Assembly (NCBI GenBank): GCA_030848705.1 | Contig: CM061245.1 | Span: 59,546,006-59,610,005, forward strand | Source of the DNA: Heracleum sosnowskyi | Lineage: Eukaryota; Streptophyta; Magnoliopsida; Apiales; Apiaceae | Length of the DNA: 64,000 nucleotides | Direction of reading: 5' to 3' | Shown: positions 1 to 11,340 of the stretch, piece after piece | Layout of the letters: the number at the start of each line of letters is the position of its first letter | Numbering within the stretch: position 1 is the first letter of the stretch | Notes under the pieces: generated by a model | Seen by the model: the letters and a program-made list of their open reading frames with translations, nothing else | Databases searched by the model: none | What the model was told of the DNA's origin: nothing | Made by a program: the position numbers and the translations under genes

Positions 1-773
1 TGAAGAAAAGAAAAAAAAAAAAGAGAGTTGTGTTTGTTTTGTGTTTATGCAGAATTGATCAGGGTGAGCTCTTTAGTACTCGAGCAAGTAAGTTCTTTGG
101 GGACTTTGTGCCTAGTGACCTAAGACTTTTCCGGTCTGGGATCCGCTGACCTAAAGCTCGTTAAATGGGTATTATTGTATAAGCCTTTCGGGGTCTCAAC
201 CATTGCACGGTCAAATAAGCATGTGTGTTGTGTGTAGTTGTTTTTGTGCAATAAAGCATGAATTCTTGTCTAACTCAGATGGACTGCGAAGGTGTCTCTT
301 AAAAGTTCTTGTGTCTAGCGTTCATTCTGTTTGTAAGCTTGTGGTTGTTTTGGCTAAGAGTAGGTATGGTCTTGATTTAGTTTGGGAGTATATTGGTGAG
401 CATCGCACACACGCACGTTTCTGTGTTTGTCTCGTTGGTCGATGGGAATTTGGTCGAACTCTGTTTGGAAGACTGTGTTTTTTTGAGATGTTGGCTTGTT
501 GATTGGTTTTGGTTGGTTTGAAGGGATCGTTGCATTTTCATATTAGTTGCATACATGTATTGCATTGTTAGTTGCATGAGTAGATGGATTTTGTGGGTAC
601 ATTCGCTATAGGCCCTCACGAGACCTTACTCGTCCACTAGGGCTGCCTAGGGGTTTAAAGGGCTTGTTGCATATGCCAAATGCAACCGTGATCACCTACG
701 GAAGTGGTACTAGTTAGTTGTATATAGTTATATTATTTATGCTTGAGGACAAGCATCGGTTTAAGTTTGGGGG
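1..773 (+). repeat. Partial leftmost unit of the 3,312-bp array
   Basis: Matches 3313-4085 and 6625-7397 almost base for base, with a one-base T-run difference near 484 and CAAATGCAACC here against CAAATGTAACC in the others. It contains the A-rich stretch, the long non-coding stretch and the terminal polypurine tract of the element. It has no credible gene. Its presence shows the array continues left of the window. Confidence 0.85.
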
Positions 774-1228
774 TGTGATAAGTGGATTTTTAATCCACTT
801 GGAACGCTTCATATCGGCTTAAATTGATGACTTGAACTCAAGTATGTGGTGTGTTTAATGTGTTTTCATTAAGTTTTGCAGAACCAAGAGTTGGAGGTTA
901 ATTTGATTAAAATTCGGATTTTCCGGGTAGGTTGCGCAGTCTTCACTGTTTTGGCCATATCTGGAGTTCTACAAGTCCGATTCTGACGATCTTATAGCTC
1001 ACGCGAAGAGGACAACATTTTCTATAAGGTTCTGTGCGGGCGCCCAGGAATTGTACTGGAATTCTGCGCGGCCGCCCAGGAAGTCAGAACCGCCAGAAAT
1101 TGCCAGAATTCGATTTTAATTAGGAAAGTTTCACAAATTCGACTTCTAATCAATATGGTAATTGCTTGGGGCGGCCAGAAACTTCCAGAATCAGTTGTAA
1201 ACATGGAATATGCAATTCTTATTGCATT
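774..1228 (+). repeat. Truncated LTR (first 455 bp) in unit 1
   Basis: Identical to the start of the full LTR at 7398-7852 but stops at ATTGCATT and passes directly into internal gag sequence. It lacks the TATA box present in the full LTR, so it should not act as a normal LTR promoter. The start carries an inverted repeat, AAGTGGATT/AATCCACTT. Confidence 0.85.
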
Positions 1229-1240
1229 GGAAACTGATGA

Positions 1241-2614
1241 GCATCCTTGAGATCGGGAAAGGTCACGGGCAATAAAAAATCAGCAGTTGAAGAAGAGGAA
1301 GAAATTCAGCAGCATCAGGTGGAACCTTCTAAGGAAAAGCCAATTTTTGATTTGGCAGCTAAGCAGTTGGACGGTGAGGCTGAAAAGAGCAAAAATTCTG
1401 CTGACAAGTCTGCTTCGGAGCAGACTATTTACCCACCTCCTCCTTACCCAAAGAGGCTCCAGAAGAAGACTACAGAGAGTAACCAGATCTATCCTCCTCC
1501 TCCATATCCAAAGAGGCTACAGAAGCAGAATCTTGACACAAAATTCGCCAAATTTCTCGAGGTTTTCAAGAAGTTACACATCAACATACCTTTTGCAGAA
1601 GCTCTTGAACAGATGCCGAGCTATGCTAAGTTCATGAAGGGTATTCTATCTCGGAAGTTGAAACTCGAGGATTTGGACACCGTTGCTTTGACAGAGGAGT
1701 GTAGTGCAGTTCTACAGCAGAAATTGCCACCGAAGCTTAAAGATCCGGGAAGTTTTACCATACCTTGCACTATTGGCAATCAACTTTTCAGCAAATGCTT
1801 ATGTGATTTGGGTGCTAGCATTAATCTAATGCCAATGTCTGTTTTTAAGCAACTTGGGTTGCCTGAGCCGAAACCAGTTAATATGACCTTACAGTTGGCT
1901 GATCGGTCGATCACATATCCGAGGGGTATAGTGGAGGATGTTTTGGTAAAGGTGGATAAGCTGATTTTTCCTGCTGATTTTGTTATTCTTGACTTTGAGG
2001 AGGATAAGAAGATTCCTATCATCTTGGGAAGACCTTTTCTAGCTACTGGCCGAGCGTTGATCGATGTTCAGAAAGGAGAGCTCACAATGAGGGTGAGTAA
2101 TCAAAAGGTCATCTTTAATGTGTTCAAGACTATGAAATTTCCGACAGAGGAGGAAGAGTGTTTTAGCTTGAAGATGGTTGATACGGGTCAGAGAAAGGAG
2201 TTCGATCAGTTGTTGAGCAAAAATTCGGACATGCACAAGTTCGAGCATCACATCAGTGATTCCATTGACAATTCTTCCATTCGAGATCTTTCGAATGTCA
2301 AGCTTGGAAAACTTCCACCACATTTGAAGTATGTCCTTCTGAATGATGAGTTGGTAATTTTTAAAGAGTGTGAAGATAATGTGTTGAGAAGGTGGAACAA
2401 GGATGATGAGGTAAAAGAGTGTTCTTATCAATCGACGGAGAAGCATAAACACCTTAGAGGTGTAAAGAAGAAAAAGAAAAAATCGATTGGTGGAAAAGTC
2501 AAGGTGAAGTTTGATTTGGAAAAGATGTGGGAAGAAAGCAAGAAGGTTATCAAACAATGGGTGAATGGTCCTTCTGCTAAGGACAAGTCAAATGCGATCT
2601 TCGAGCCACCATGA
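1241..2614 (+). pseudogene. gag C-terminus plus aspartic protease, unit 1
   Basis: An open frame of about 455 residues follows a stop at 1238-1240 and has no upstream ATG near the LRSGK motif, which in Athila-like polyproteins lies inside gag. Two PPPPYPKRLQK repeats come first. They are followed by a conserved gag/protease block with the catalytic CDLGASINLMP at about residues 187-197 and the flap-side ILGRPFLATGRALID at about 260-274. After the protease the frame runs through PPHLKYVLL, a point that normally leads into RT, but instead enters a Lys-rich tail (KKKKKKS) and stops. No RT, RNase H or integrase follows. The frame is intact, yet it lacks a start and most of pol, so it is a relic or part of a trans-mobilised element. 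Confidence 0.8.
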
Positions 2615-4085
2615 TTTGATTCACATTTGTCCGGCTAAATGACATTAACGACAGCGCTTCGTGGGAGGCAACCCATGTGTTAGGTATGTTTCTACTATCT
2701 TTCCTATTACCTTCAATGAGGACATTGAATATGTTAAGTTTGGGGGTAATGTATGGGTTTGTATAGTTAGTTTTGTGTCTCATGTAGGATTCATATTGCA
2801 TGTGTAGTTGTAGTTTATTCGTAGTTTTGCATGTTCATGTCATATAGGGCATTCTGTTTGCATAGTTTTTATTTATCATGTGAGTCCATTTTAGTTGCAT
2901 GCATATTTCATGATCCCATAGGACTTGACTATTTCCGTTGGTGAGTCGATGTTGATTGGAGTGTGGTTGTGATGAATAGAGGGTTGATTAAGTTTCTAAG
3001 TATTGACTTGCATGCCAGAAACAAATCTATTTCATAAGTCTCATTGGTTGCTTTTGAATTTGATCAGACCATGCTTGTTTGGTGTTAGAATTTAACCACT
3101 TGTTTACATTTAGAATGTTGGCTAGATTCTTGAAAACGAAGGAGCACTTATGTATAAGTTTGGGGGAAACCAGGGATTTCATGCTAGTTGTAATAAAGGC
3201 TAGGCGTCAAATGGCTAGTAGCCGCTCATTGAAAAGATGAGTAGTCTAGGGTGGGATGAGAAAAAGGCAAAGAGCACTCATTCCGAAATTGTTGAAAAAA
3301 AAAAAAAAGTTGAAGAAAAGAAAAAAAAAAAAAAAAAGAGTTGTGTTTGTTTTGTGTTTATGCAGAATTGATCAGGGTGAGCTCTTTAGTACTCGAGCAA
3401 GTAAGTTCTTTGGGGACTTTGTGCCTAGTGACCTAAGACTTTTCCGGTCTGGGATCCGCTGACCTAAAGCTCGTTAAATGGGTATTATTGTATAAGCCTT
3501 TCGGGGTCTCAACCATTGCACGGTCAAATAAGCATGTGTGTTGTGTGTAGTTGTTTTTGTGCAATAAAGCATGAATTCTTGTCTAACTCAGATGGACTGC
3601 GAAGGTGTCTCTTAAAAGTTCTTGTGTCTAGCGTTCATTCTGTTTGTAAGCTTGTGGTTGTTTTGGCTAAGAGTAGGTATGGTCTTGATTTAGTTTGGGA
3701 GTATATTGGTGAGCATCGCACACACGCACGTTTCTGTGTTTGTCTCGTTGGTCGATGGGAATTTGGTCGAACTCTGTTTGGAAGACTGTGTTTTTTGAGA
3801 TGTTGGCTTGTTGATTGGTTTTGGTTGGTTTGAAGGGATCGTTGCATTTTCATATTAGTTGCATACATGTATTGCATTGTTAGTTGCATGAGTAGATGGA
3901 TTTTGTGGGTACATTCGCTATAGGCCCTCACGAGACCTTACTCGTCCACTAGGGCTGCCTAGGGGTTTAAAGGGCTTGTTGCATATGCCAAATGTAACCG
4001 TGATCACCTACGGAAGTGGTACTAGTTAGTTGTATATAGTTATATTATTTATGCTTGAGGACAAGCATCGGTTTAAGTTTGGGGG
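2615..4085 (+). other. 3' non-coding part of the array unit with repeated PPT-like tracts
   Basis: No credible gene. It begins with the gypsy-typical tract around CTTCGTGGGAGGCAACCCA (2660-2680). PPT-like AAGTTTGGGGG tracts occur near 2737, 3160 and 4076; only the last abuts an LTR. An A-rich low-complexity stretch spans 3290-3345. A weak frame at 3516-3833 has no recognisable domain and I do not treat it as a gene. The copy at 5927-7397 is equivalent. Confidence 0.7.
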
Positions 4086-4540
4086 TGTGATAAGTGGATT
4101 TTTAATCCACTTGGAACGCTTCATATCGGCTTAAATTGATGACTTGAACTCAAGTATGTGGTGTGTTTAATGTGTTTTCATTAAGTTTTGCAGAACCAAG
4201 AGTTGGAGGTTAATTTGATTAAAATTCGGATTTTCCGGGTAGGTTGCGCAGTCTTCACTGTTTTGGCCATATCTGGAGTTCTACAAGTCCGATTCTGACG
4301 ATCTTATAGCTCACGCGAAGAGGACAACATTTTCTATAAGGTTCTGTGCGGGCGCCCAGGAATTGTACTGGAATTCTGCGCGGCCGCCCAGGAAGTCAGA
4401 ACCGCCAGAAATTGCCAGAATTCGATTTTAATTAGGAAAGTTTCACAAATTCGACTTCTAATCAATATGGTAATTGCTTGGGGCGGCCAGAAACTTCCAG
4501 AATCAGTTGTAAACATGGAATATGCAATTCTTATTGCATT
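4086..4540 (+). repeat. Truncated LTR (first 455 bp) in unit 2
   Basis: Same breakpoint at ATTGCATT as in unit 1. The shared breakpoint shows that one rearranged unit was copied, rather than two independent deletions. Confidence 0.85.
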
Positions 4541-4552
4541 GGAAACTGATGA

Positions 4553-5926
4553 GCATCCTTGAGATCGGGAAAGGTCACGGGCAATAAAAAATCAGCAGTT
4601 GAAGAAGAGGAAGAAATTCAGCAGCATCAGGTGGAACCTTCTAAGGAAAAGCCAATTTTTGATTTGGCAGCTAAGCAGTTGGACGGTGAGGCTGAAAAGA
4701 GCAAAAATTCTGCTGACAAGTCTGCTTCGGAGCAGACTATTTACCCACCTCCTCCTTACCCAAAGAGGCTCCAGAAGAAGACTACAGAGAGTAACCAGAT
4801 CTATCCTCCTCCTCCATATCCAAAGAGGCTACAGAAGCAGAATCTTGACACAAAATTCGCCAAATTTCTCGAGGTTTTCAAGAAGTTACACATCAACATA
4901 CCTTTTGCAGAAGCTCTTGAACAGATGCCGAGCTATGCTAAGTTCATGAAGGGTATTCTATCTCGGAAGTTGAAACTCGAGGATTTGGACACCGTTGCTT
5001 TGACAGAGGAGTGTAGTGCAGTTCTACAGCAGAAATTGCCACCGAAGCTTAAAGATCCGGGAAGTTTTACCATACCTTGCACTATTGGCAATCAACTTTT
5101 CAGCAAATGCTTATGTGATTTGGGTGCTAGCATTAATCTAATGCCAATGTCTGTTTTTAAGCAACTTGGGTTGCCTGAGCCGAAACCAGTTAATATGACC
5201 TTACAGTTGGCTGATCGGTCGATCACATATCCGAGGGGTATAGTGGAGGATGTTTTGGTAAAGGTGGATAAGCTGATTTTTCCTGCTGATTTTGTTATTC
5301 TTGACTTTGAGGAGGATAAGAAGATTCCTATCATCTTGGGAAGACCTTTTCTAGCTACTGGCCGAGCGTTGATCGATGTTCAGAAAGGAGAGCTCACAAT
5401 GAGGGTGAGTAATCAAAAGGTCATCTTTAATGTGTTCAAGACTATGAAATTTCCGACAGAGGAGGAAGAGTGTTTTAGCTTGAAGATGGTTGATACGGGT
5501 CAGAGAAAGGAGTTCGATCAGTTGTTGAGCAAAAATTCGGACATGCACAAGTTCGAGCATCACATCAGTGATTCCATTGACAATTCTTCCATTCGAGATC
5601 TTTCGAATGTCAAGCTTGGAAAACTTCCACCACATTTGAAGTATGTCCTTCTGAATGATGAGTTGGTAATTTTTAAAGAGTGTGAAGATAATGTGTTGAG
5701 AAGGTGGAACAAGGATGATGAGGTAAAAGAGTGTTCTTATCAATCGACGGAGAAGCATAAACACCTTAGAGGTGTAAAGAAGAAAAAGAAAAAATCGATT
5801 GGTGGAAAAGTCAAGGTGAAGTTTGATTTGGAAAAGATGTGGGAAGAAAGCAAGAAGGTTATCAAACAATGGGTGAATGGTCCTTCTGCTAAGGACAAGT
5901 CAAATGCGATCTTCGAGCCACCATGA
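4553..5926 (+). pseudogene. gag C-terminus plus aspartic protease, unit 2
   Basis: Second copy of the same frame with an identical 455-residue translation, including the DLGAS protease motif, the ILGRPFLATGRA block and the Lys-rich tail. The same stop precedes it and the same RT-RNase H-integrase block is missing. Complete identity of two copies is more easily explained by recent duplication than by selection, because neither copy has a start codon. Confidence 0.8.
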
Positions 5927-7397
5927 TTTGATTCACATTTGTCCGGCTAAATGACATTAACGACAGCGCTTCGTGGGAGGCAACCCATGTGTTAGGTATG
6001 TTTCTACTATCTTTCCTATTACCTTCAATGAGGACATTGAATATGTTAAGTTTGGGGGTAATGTATGGGTTTGTATAGTTAGTTTTGTGTCTCATGTAGG
6101 ATTCATATTGCATGTGTAGTTGTAGTTTATTCGTAGTTTTGCATGTTCATGTCATATAGGGCATTCTGTTTGCATAGTTTTTATTTATCATGTGAGTCCA
6201 TTTTAGTTGCATGCATATTTCATGATCCCATAGGACTTGACTATTTCCGTTGGTGAGTCGATGTTGATTGGAGTGTGGTTGTGATGAATAGAGGGTTGAT
6301 TAAGTTTCTAAGTATTGACTTGCATGCCAGAAACAAATCTATTTCATAAGTCTCATTGGTTGCTTTTGAATTTGATCAGACCATGCTTGTTTGGTGTTAG
6401 AATTTAACCACTTGTTTACATTTAGAATGTTGGCTAGATTCTTGAAAACGAAGGAGCACTTATGTATAAGTTTGGGGGAAACCAGGGATTTCATGCTAGT
6501 TGTAATAAAGGCTAGGCGTCAAATGGCTAGTAGCCGCTCATTGAAAAGATGAGTAGTCTAGGGTGGGATGAGAAAAAGGCAAAGAGCACTCATTCCGAAA
6601 TTGTTGAAAAAAAAAAAAAAGTTGAAGAAAAGAAAAAAAAAAAAAAAAAGAGTTGTGTTTGTTTTGTGTTTATGCAGAATTGATCAGGGTGAGCTCTTTA
6701 GTACTCGAGCAAGTAAGTTCTTTGGGGACTTTGTGCCTAGTGACCTAAGACTTTTCCGGTCTGGGATCCGCTGACCTAAAGCTCGTTAAATGGGTATTAT
6801 TGTATAAGCCTTTCGGGGTCTCAACCATTGCACGGTCAAATAAGCATGTGTGTTGTGTGTAGTTGTTTTTGTGCAATAAAGCATGAATTCTTGTCTAACT
6901 CAGATGGACTGCGAAGGTGTCTCTTAAAAGTTCTTGTGTCTAGCGTTCATTCTGTTTGTAAGCTTGTGGTTGTTTTGGCTAAGAGTAGGTATGGTCTTGA
7001 TTTAGTTTGGGAGTATATTGGTGAGCATCGCACACACGCACGTTTCTGTGTTTGTCTCGTTGGTCGATGGGAATTTGGTCGAACTCTGTTTGGAAGACTG
7101 TGTTTTTTGAGATGTTGGCTTGTTGATTGGTTTTGGTTGGTTTGAAGGGATCGTTGCATTTTCATATTAGTTGCATACATGTATTGCATTGTTAGTTGCA
7201 TGAGTAGATGGATTTTGTGGGTACATTCGCTATAGGCCCTCACGAGACCTTACTCGTCCACTAGGGCTGCCTAGGGGTTTAAAGGGCTTGTTGCATATGC
7301 CAAATGTAACCGTGATCACCTACGGAAGTGGTACTAGTTAGTTGTATATAGTTATATTATTTATGCTTGAGGACAAGCATCGGTTTAAGTTTGGGGG

Positions 7398-8970
7398 TGT
7401 GATAAGTGGATTTTTAATCCACTTGGAACGCTTCATATCGGCTTAAATTGATGACTTGAACTCAAGTATGTGGTGTGTTTAATGTGTTTTCATTAAGTTT
7501 TGCAGAACCAAGAGTTGGAGGTTAATTTGATTAAAATTCGGATTTTCCGGGTAGGTTGCGCAGTCTTCACTGTTTTGGCCATATCTGGAGTTCTACAAGT
7601 CCGATTCTGACGATCTTATAGCTCACGCGAAGAGGACAACATTTTCTATAAAGTTCTGTGCGGGCGCCCAGGAATTGTACTGGAATTCTGCGCGGCCGCC
7701 CAGGAAGTCAGAACCGCCAGAAATTGCCAGAATTCGATTTTAATTAGGAAAGTTTCACAAATTCGACTTCTAATCAATATGGTAATTGCTTGGGGCGGCC
7801 AGAAACTTCCAGAATCAGTTGTAAACATGGAATATGCAATTCTTATTGCATTCAAAGACGGAAATTGCCGTAATTCTATTCTAATTCAAAAACGGCAATT
7901 GCTTGGAAGAGGGACAACTTGGAGCTATAAATACACACCTTGGGGGGACATAATCAACACATCACAATACATCACAATACACCAGAGATCAGATTCAATA
8001 TTGGAGCACAAGATCGAGGAGCCAAGAACGAAGAACGTGACTACGAGGAGATCTAGACATAGTTTTTTCTTGTATTCTTCAATTTTGGTGTAACTTTTGG
8101 ATGCTTCCAGATTTGTCCTCTAAACCTTTAACTGTTATTCATATTTACATCATTGATTTCTTGTTTTTCATCATGCTTTCATCAAACCCCGTGACGATGA
8201 AAAGTTCGATCATGAACTAATCGTTGTCATGGGGTCCTAGCGGATTTATCTATGGAATTTAGTAGTTGATTGTTTTAAAGATTTGTGTGTGATGACTTAT
8301 TGATATCCTAGTTTGGTTGTGCTTATTCTTCTTGGATGCGTCGCGAACATCTAAGTTGTTTTGTTAATCTCTATTGAATGCGAAAGTGGATATAGAGGTT
8401 TAGAACTTGTCATGCTAGCATAGGTTTATGTATGTTTGTCATGCATGATTCGTAGGTAATTTTAACCATCTTACCTGCCCTATGTAATCTGAATGGATAA
8501 CTTGCTCGTTAAACCGTTATGTTTTCAAATCTTATAGACATATAGGGTCTAAGCATAATTGGTGTCTGCTTAACTTCTATCTCTTTTGTGGATGTTTGAG
8601 TGGTTTGGTATACGTATACTGAAAGGTAGCGTGTACTGATTTCGTGTTATCCGATTAGTTGTCACAACCGTCACATGCATTGATTAAAGACAAAAGACTC
8701 TGAATGAAGTATTTAATGAAGTTAGGATCCCATGTTTTATTCTCATAAGTAATATATCAGCAATCTTTAGTTTAATATAGTCTTGATAATTTGTCTAGTT
8801 AATTTAGTTAATCAAAACACAATTTGATACTTGTCTTAGCATTGAACGATAGCCATACATTGTTGCATAAGTGCATAACTATAATAACCATAGCAGTCTC
8901 TGTGGGAACGAACTCTACTTATTCTTATATTACTTGTGACCGCGTATACTTGCGTGATATTGTGTGAACA
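7398..8970 (+). repeat. Full-length LTR closing the array
   Basis: Begins TGTGATAAGTGG directly after the purine tract. It shares 455 bp with the truncated LTRs, then continues uniquely through a TATA box to GTGTGAACA, after which copia RT codons begin. Length is about 1,573 bp. The exact 3' end is uncertain by 1-2 bp because CACA offers alternative CA ends. The matching target duplication would lie left of the window. Confidence 0.8.
7926..7933 (+). promoter_or_regulatory. TATA box of the Athila-like LTR
   Basis: TATAAATA in the context GAGCTATAAATACACACC, about 530 bp into the LTR. The truncated LTRs at 774 and 4086 stop before this point. As an LTR promoter it would read rightward into element A. 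Confidence 0.6.
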
Positions 8971-9874
8971 CAAGAGATTTGCTAAGTTAATGCAGAGTCG
9001 TTATGAAATGAGCATGATGGGTGAATTGTCATTCTTTCTTGGACTGCAAGTATACCAAAAACAAGGTGGTATATTCATTTGTCAGTCCAAGTACATCAAG
9101 GATCTTCTTAAGAAGTATCAAATGGAAGACTCATCTACAGCAAAGACTCCTATGCCAACTGCCACTAAGCTTGATAAGGATGAAACTGGTAAGAAGGTTG
9201 ACATCACAGGCTACAGAGGTATGATAGGCTCATTACTTTATCTCACTGCAAGTAGACCAGATATAATGTTTGCAACATGCTTGTGTGCTAGATTTCAGTC
9301 TGATCCTAAAGAATCTCATCTAATAGCTGTTCAGCGAATATTTAGATATCTTAAGGGGACCCCAAATCTTGGTATTTGGTACCCTAAAGATACAGGATTT
9401 GATCTTGTTGGATACACAGACTCTGATTTTGCAGGTTGTAAGATTGATCGGAAGAGTACTTCAGGAAGCTGTCAGTTTCTTGGAAGAAGGTTAGTTTCCT
9501 GGCATAGCAAGAAGCAGCATTCAGTGTCCACATCAACAGCTGAGGCTGAATACATTGCTGCTGGTAGCTGTTGTGCTCAGATCTTGTGGATGAGAAACCA
9601 ACTCCGTGACTATGGACTTTTGTTGACAAAGATTCCAATCTTTTGTGACAACACAAGTGCCATAGCAATCTCTAACAATCCAGTGCAACACTCGAGGACG
9701 AAGCACATCGACATCAGGTATCATTTTATCCGAGAGCATGTCATGAATGGAACTGTGGAGTTACACTTTGTACCCACAGAGGATCAAATTGCAGACATCT
9801 TTACTAAACCGCTTGATGAATCCACTTTCAATAAGCTGGTTGGTGAACTTGGGATGTTAAATCTTTCTAATTGA
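8971..9874 (+). pseudogene. Element A pol: end of RT and RNase H
   Basis: Copia RT/RNase H frame starting in mid-domain at RFAKLMQSRYEMSMMGE, just after the Athila-like LTR. Visible blocks are the RT thumb region (FFLGLQV), the YRGMIGSLLYLTASRPD motif, and RNase H with GYTDSDFAGC, TAEAEYIAAGSC and CDNTSAIA carrying the acidic residues. It ends with ADIFTKPL and LGMLNLSN before TGA. The frame has no stops. The part with YVDD is missing because of the insertion, so no active RT can be made here. A few codons upstream read into the LTR and are not real pol. Confidence 0.88.
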
Positions 9875-10349
9875 TTTTGATTAGAAGTCAGTAACTGCAG
9901 AGAGTCCTGGTGAATACATGAGTTTAAGAATTGCTATATCCTTAGGACTCGTGAATTTATTTTCTGGAGCAATTCTCGTAGTTAGGATTATTATACTAAT
10001 TTTATGTCATAATTATGGATGATATATCTTCTGGCATTTAATTAGTTATTAATTCTAAAAATTATTTAAGTGCTAATATTTGTACTAAATATTCAAGCAT
10101 TTATTTAATTTGAATTAATTTGCTTTGTTTTTAACATTGTAGATTAATGCAGCATAATTGATTAGATTTTAATTGGTTAATATCACTCAATGATATTTAA
10201 TTGATTTTATTCTAAGAAAATTGTGAATTTTCTGTTGAGAATTGATTTTGGTAAATTTGAAAAGATTTATTAGAATTAAAACTAGGCAGGAAATAAAAAT
10301 TCTGATTTTTAAAACAAGAACAGGTTTTAAAATGAAGACAGAAGCAAAA

Positions 10350-10790
10350 AATATCGAATTTAGGAAATTCGATAGTTTTTCAAGTACATTGATAAATCTA
10401 TCGAAAGTTAATTTCGATGGTTTTTGAAAAGGAAAAAGAAAATCTATCTAAAACAATTCTCGATAGTTTTTGAGAATCTTTTTAAAATATATCGAAAGAA
10501 TTTAATTAATTCTATATCGAAATTCTCGATAGATTTTAAAAATTAAATTGCAAAACCATCGAAAGGAATTCACTTGATTTAATATTTGAATTCTCGATAG
10601 TTTTCCAAAAAGTTCTTCGATAGTTTTGGTATTTTAAGAAAACAGACTTCGATAGTTTTCAGAAAACCTTTTTAAATTCTGATTTTCAAATCCCTTCGAT
10701 AGTTTTTCAAAAACCATCGAAGGATAGTTGACCTTTTTGCCCCTTTGAAAAACTATCGGAAGTACATTTAAATACTATCGAAACCTGAAA
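10350..10790. repeat. Bidirectional TTCGATAGTTTT motif cluster (A)
   Basis: Clear hits include TTCGATAGTTTTT (10368), TCTCGATAGTTTTTG (10460s), ACCATCGAAAGG (10555), CTTCGATAGTTTTC (10648), CTTCGATAGTTTTTC (10694) and ACTATCGAAACC (10775). Both orientations occur with irregular spacing, so this is not a simple tandem repeat. Confidence 0.8.
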
Positions 10791-10820
10791 GGTCATTTTT
10801 GCCCCTGACAGTTTCAAAAG

Positions 10821-10827
10821 TATAAAA
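10821..10827 (+). promoter_or_regulatory. TATA box upstream of the element A env-like ORF
   Basis: TATAAAA in TCAAAAGTATAAAACATTGCC, immediately downstream of the motif cluster. The following sequence looks like a plant leader. Assignment as a promoter is by context only. Confidence 0.45.
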
Positions 10828-11340
10828 CATTGCCTTGTCTTTTTCATTATCAGTTTTCACAGATCTGAGAAATACAAGCTCTCGTTTAAAATACTTACAA
10901 ATATAGACACAATCCAAGAACATCACCATCGATACTTTCTTCAGTTTTTAACCGATTAAAACTCAAAATTTTACTATTCTTTCACAGTTACTTATTTTTA
11001 ACCGTGAAAGTGTGAATTGTTTTGTGTTTTCTCTCTCCTGTGAAGACGAAACCATCGAAAGTGTTTTGATTTCTAAATTCTAAGTTCTGTTAACACTCTT
11101 CTACTCTATAAAGAAATTGGTTGTCAATTGATTTCTTTAGTGTTTAAAGAGAAGGTTGGTTTCTAAAAGTTAACAACTTAGGGTTTCTGATAAAAGTGTT
11201 CGAATTTGTGTATCTCTGAGAAAAAGGGGTAATTTTGTTTTTAGGGTAATTTTGTTGGAGTTTGATTAATTAGAAATAATTAATTAAATTTAAAAGGAAA
11301 AATAGTTTTGGTTATTTAAATTTTCTGGAAATTTTAAAAT

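Larger units (their letters stand above)
774..4085 (+). repeat. Complete 3,312-bp tandem unit 1
   Basis: Counted from one LTR start to the next: truncated LTR (774-1228), gag-protease frame (1241-2614), 3' non-coding part with an A-rich run near 3295-3345, then the polypurine tract AAGTTTGGGGGTG. The next unit starts at 4086. Confidence 0.88.
4086..7397 (+). repeat. Complete 3,312-bp tandem unit 2
   Basis: Same order and length as the preceding unit. The gag-protease frame encodes the same 455 residues as unit 1. The few differences seen between units are in homopolymers and single bases, which points to very recent duplication or ongoing homogenisation. Confidence 0.88.
1..8970 (+). mobile_element. 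Athila-like Ty3/gypsy element, tandemly amplified (right part)
   Basis: A 3,312-bp block repeats head to tail: identical landmarks (PPT plus LTR start TGTGATAAGTGG) occur at 774, 4086 and 7398. Copies differ by only a few substitutions and homopolymer lengths by eye. Each unit holds a truncated LTR, a gag-protease frame and a long 3' non-coding stretch; only the last LTR is full length. The protease block and the conserved CTTCGTGGGAGGCAACCCA tract after the frame resemble Athila-type elements. RT, RNase H and integrase are absent, so it is non-autonomous. It ends inside a copia pol frame at 8970/8971; the left end lies outside the window. Confidence 0.85.
9875..11340 (+). promoter_or_regulatory. 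Element A spacer with motif cluster and internal promoter-like region
   Basis: About 1.5 kb between pol and the env-like ORF without a credible gene. The first 480 bp are AT-rich. From 10350 to 10790 the motif TTCGATAGTTTT or its reverse complement, with variants, recurs about 16 times. A TATAAAA follows at 10821, then a leader of about 500 nt runs to the ATG at 11341. I infer an internal promoter for the env-like ORF. Confidence 0.55.

Noticed and set aside
3290..3345. A-rich run as a poly(A) tail of a LINE or processed pseudogene
   Set aside because: It recurs at the same place in each array unit, is interrupted by G, and has no coding sequence or target duplication next to it.
3516..3833. 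A 105-codon frame present in every array unit
   Set aside because: It lies in the 3' non-coding part of the element, has no recognisable domain, and its repetition only reflects the tandem duplication.
1..7397. Tandem array as an assembly artefact
   Set aside because: Small differences between units (CAAATGC/CAAATGT, T and A run lengths, AAGG/AAAG near 7650) argue that they are distinct copies, though long reads would be decisive.
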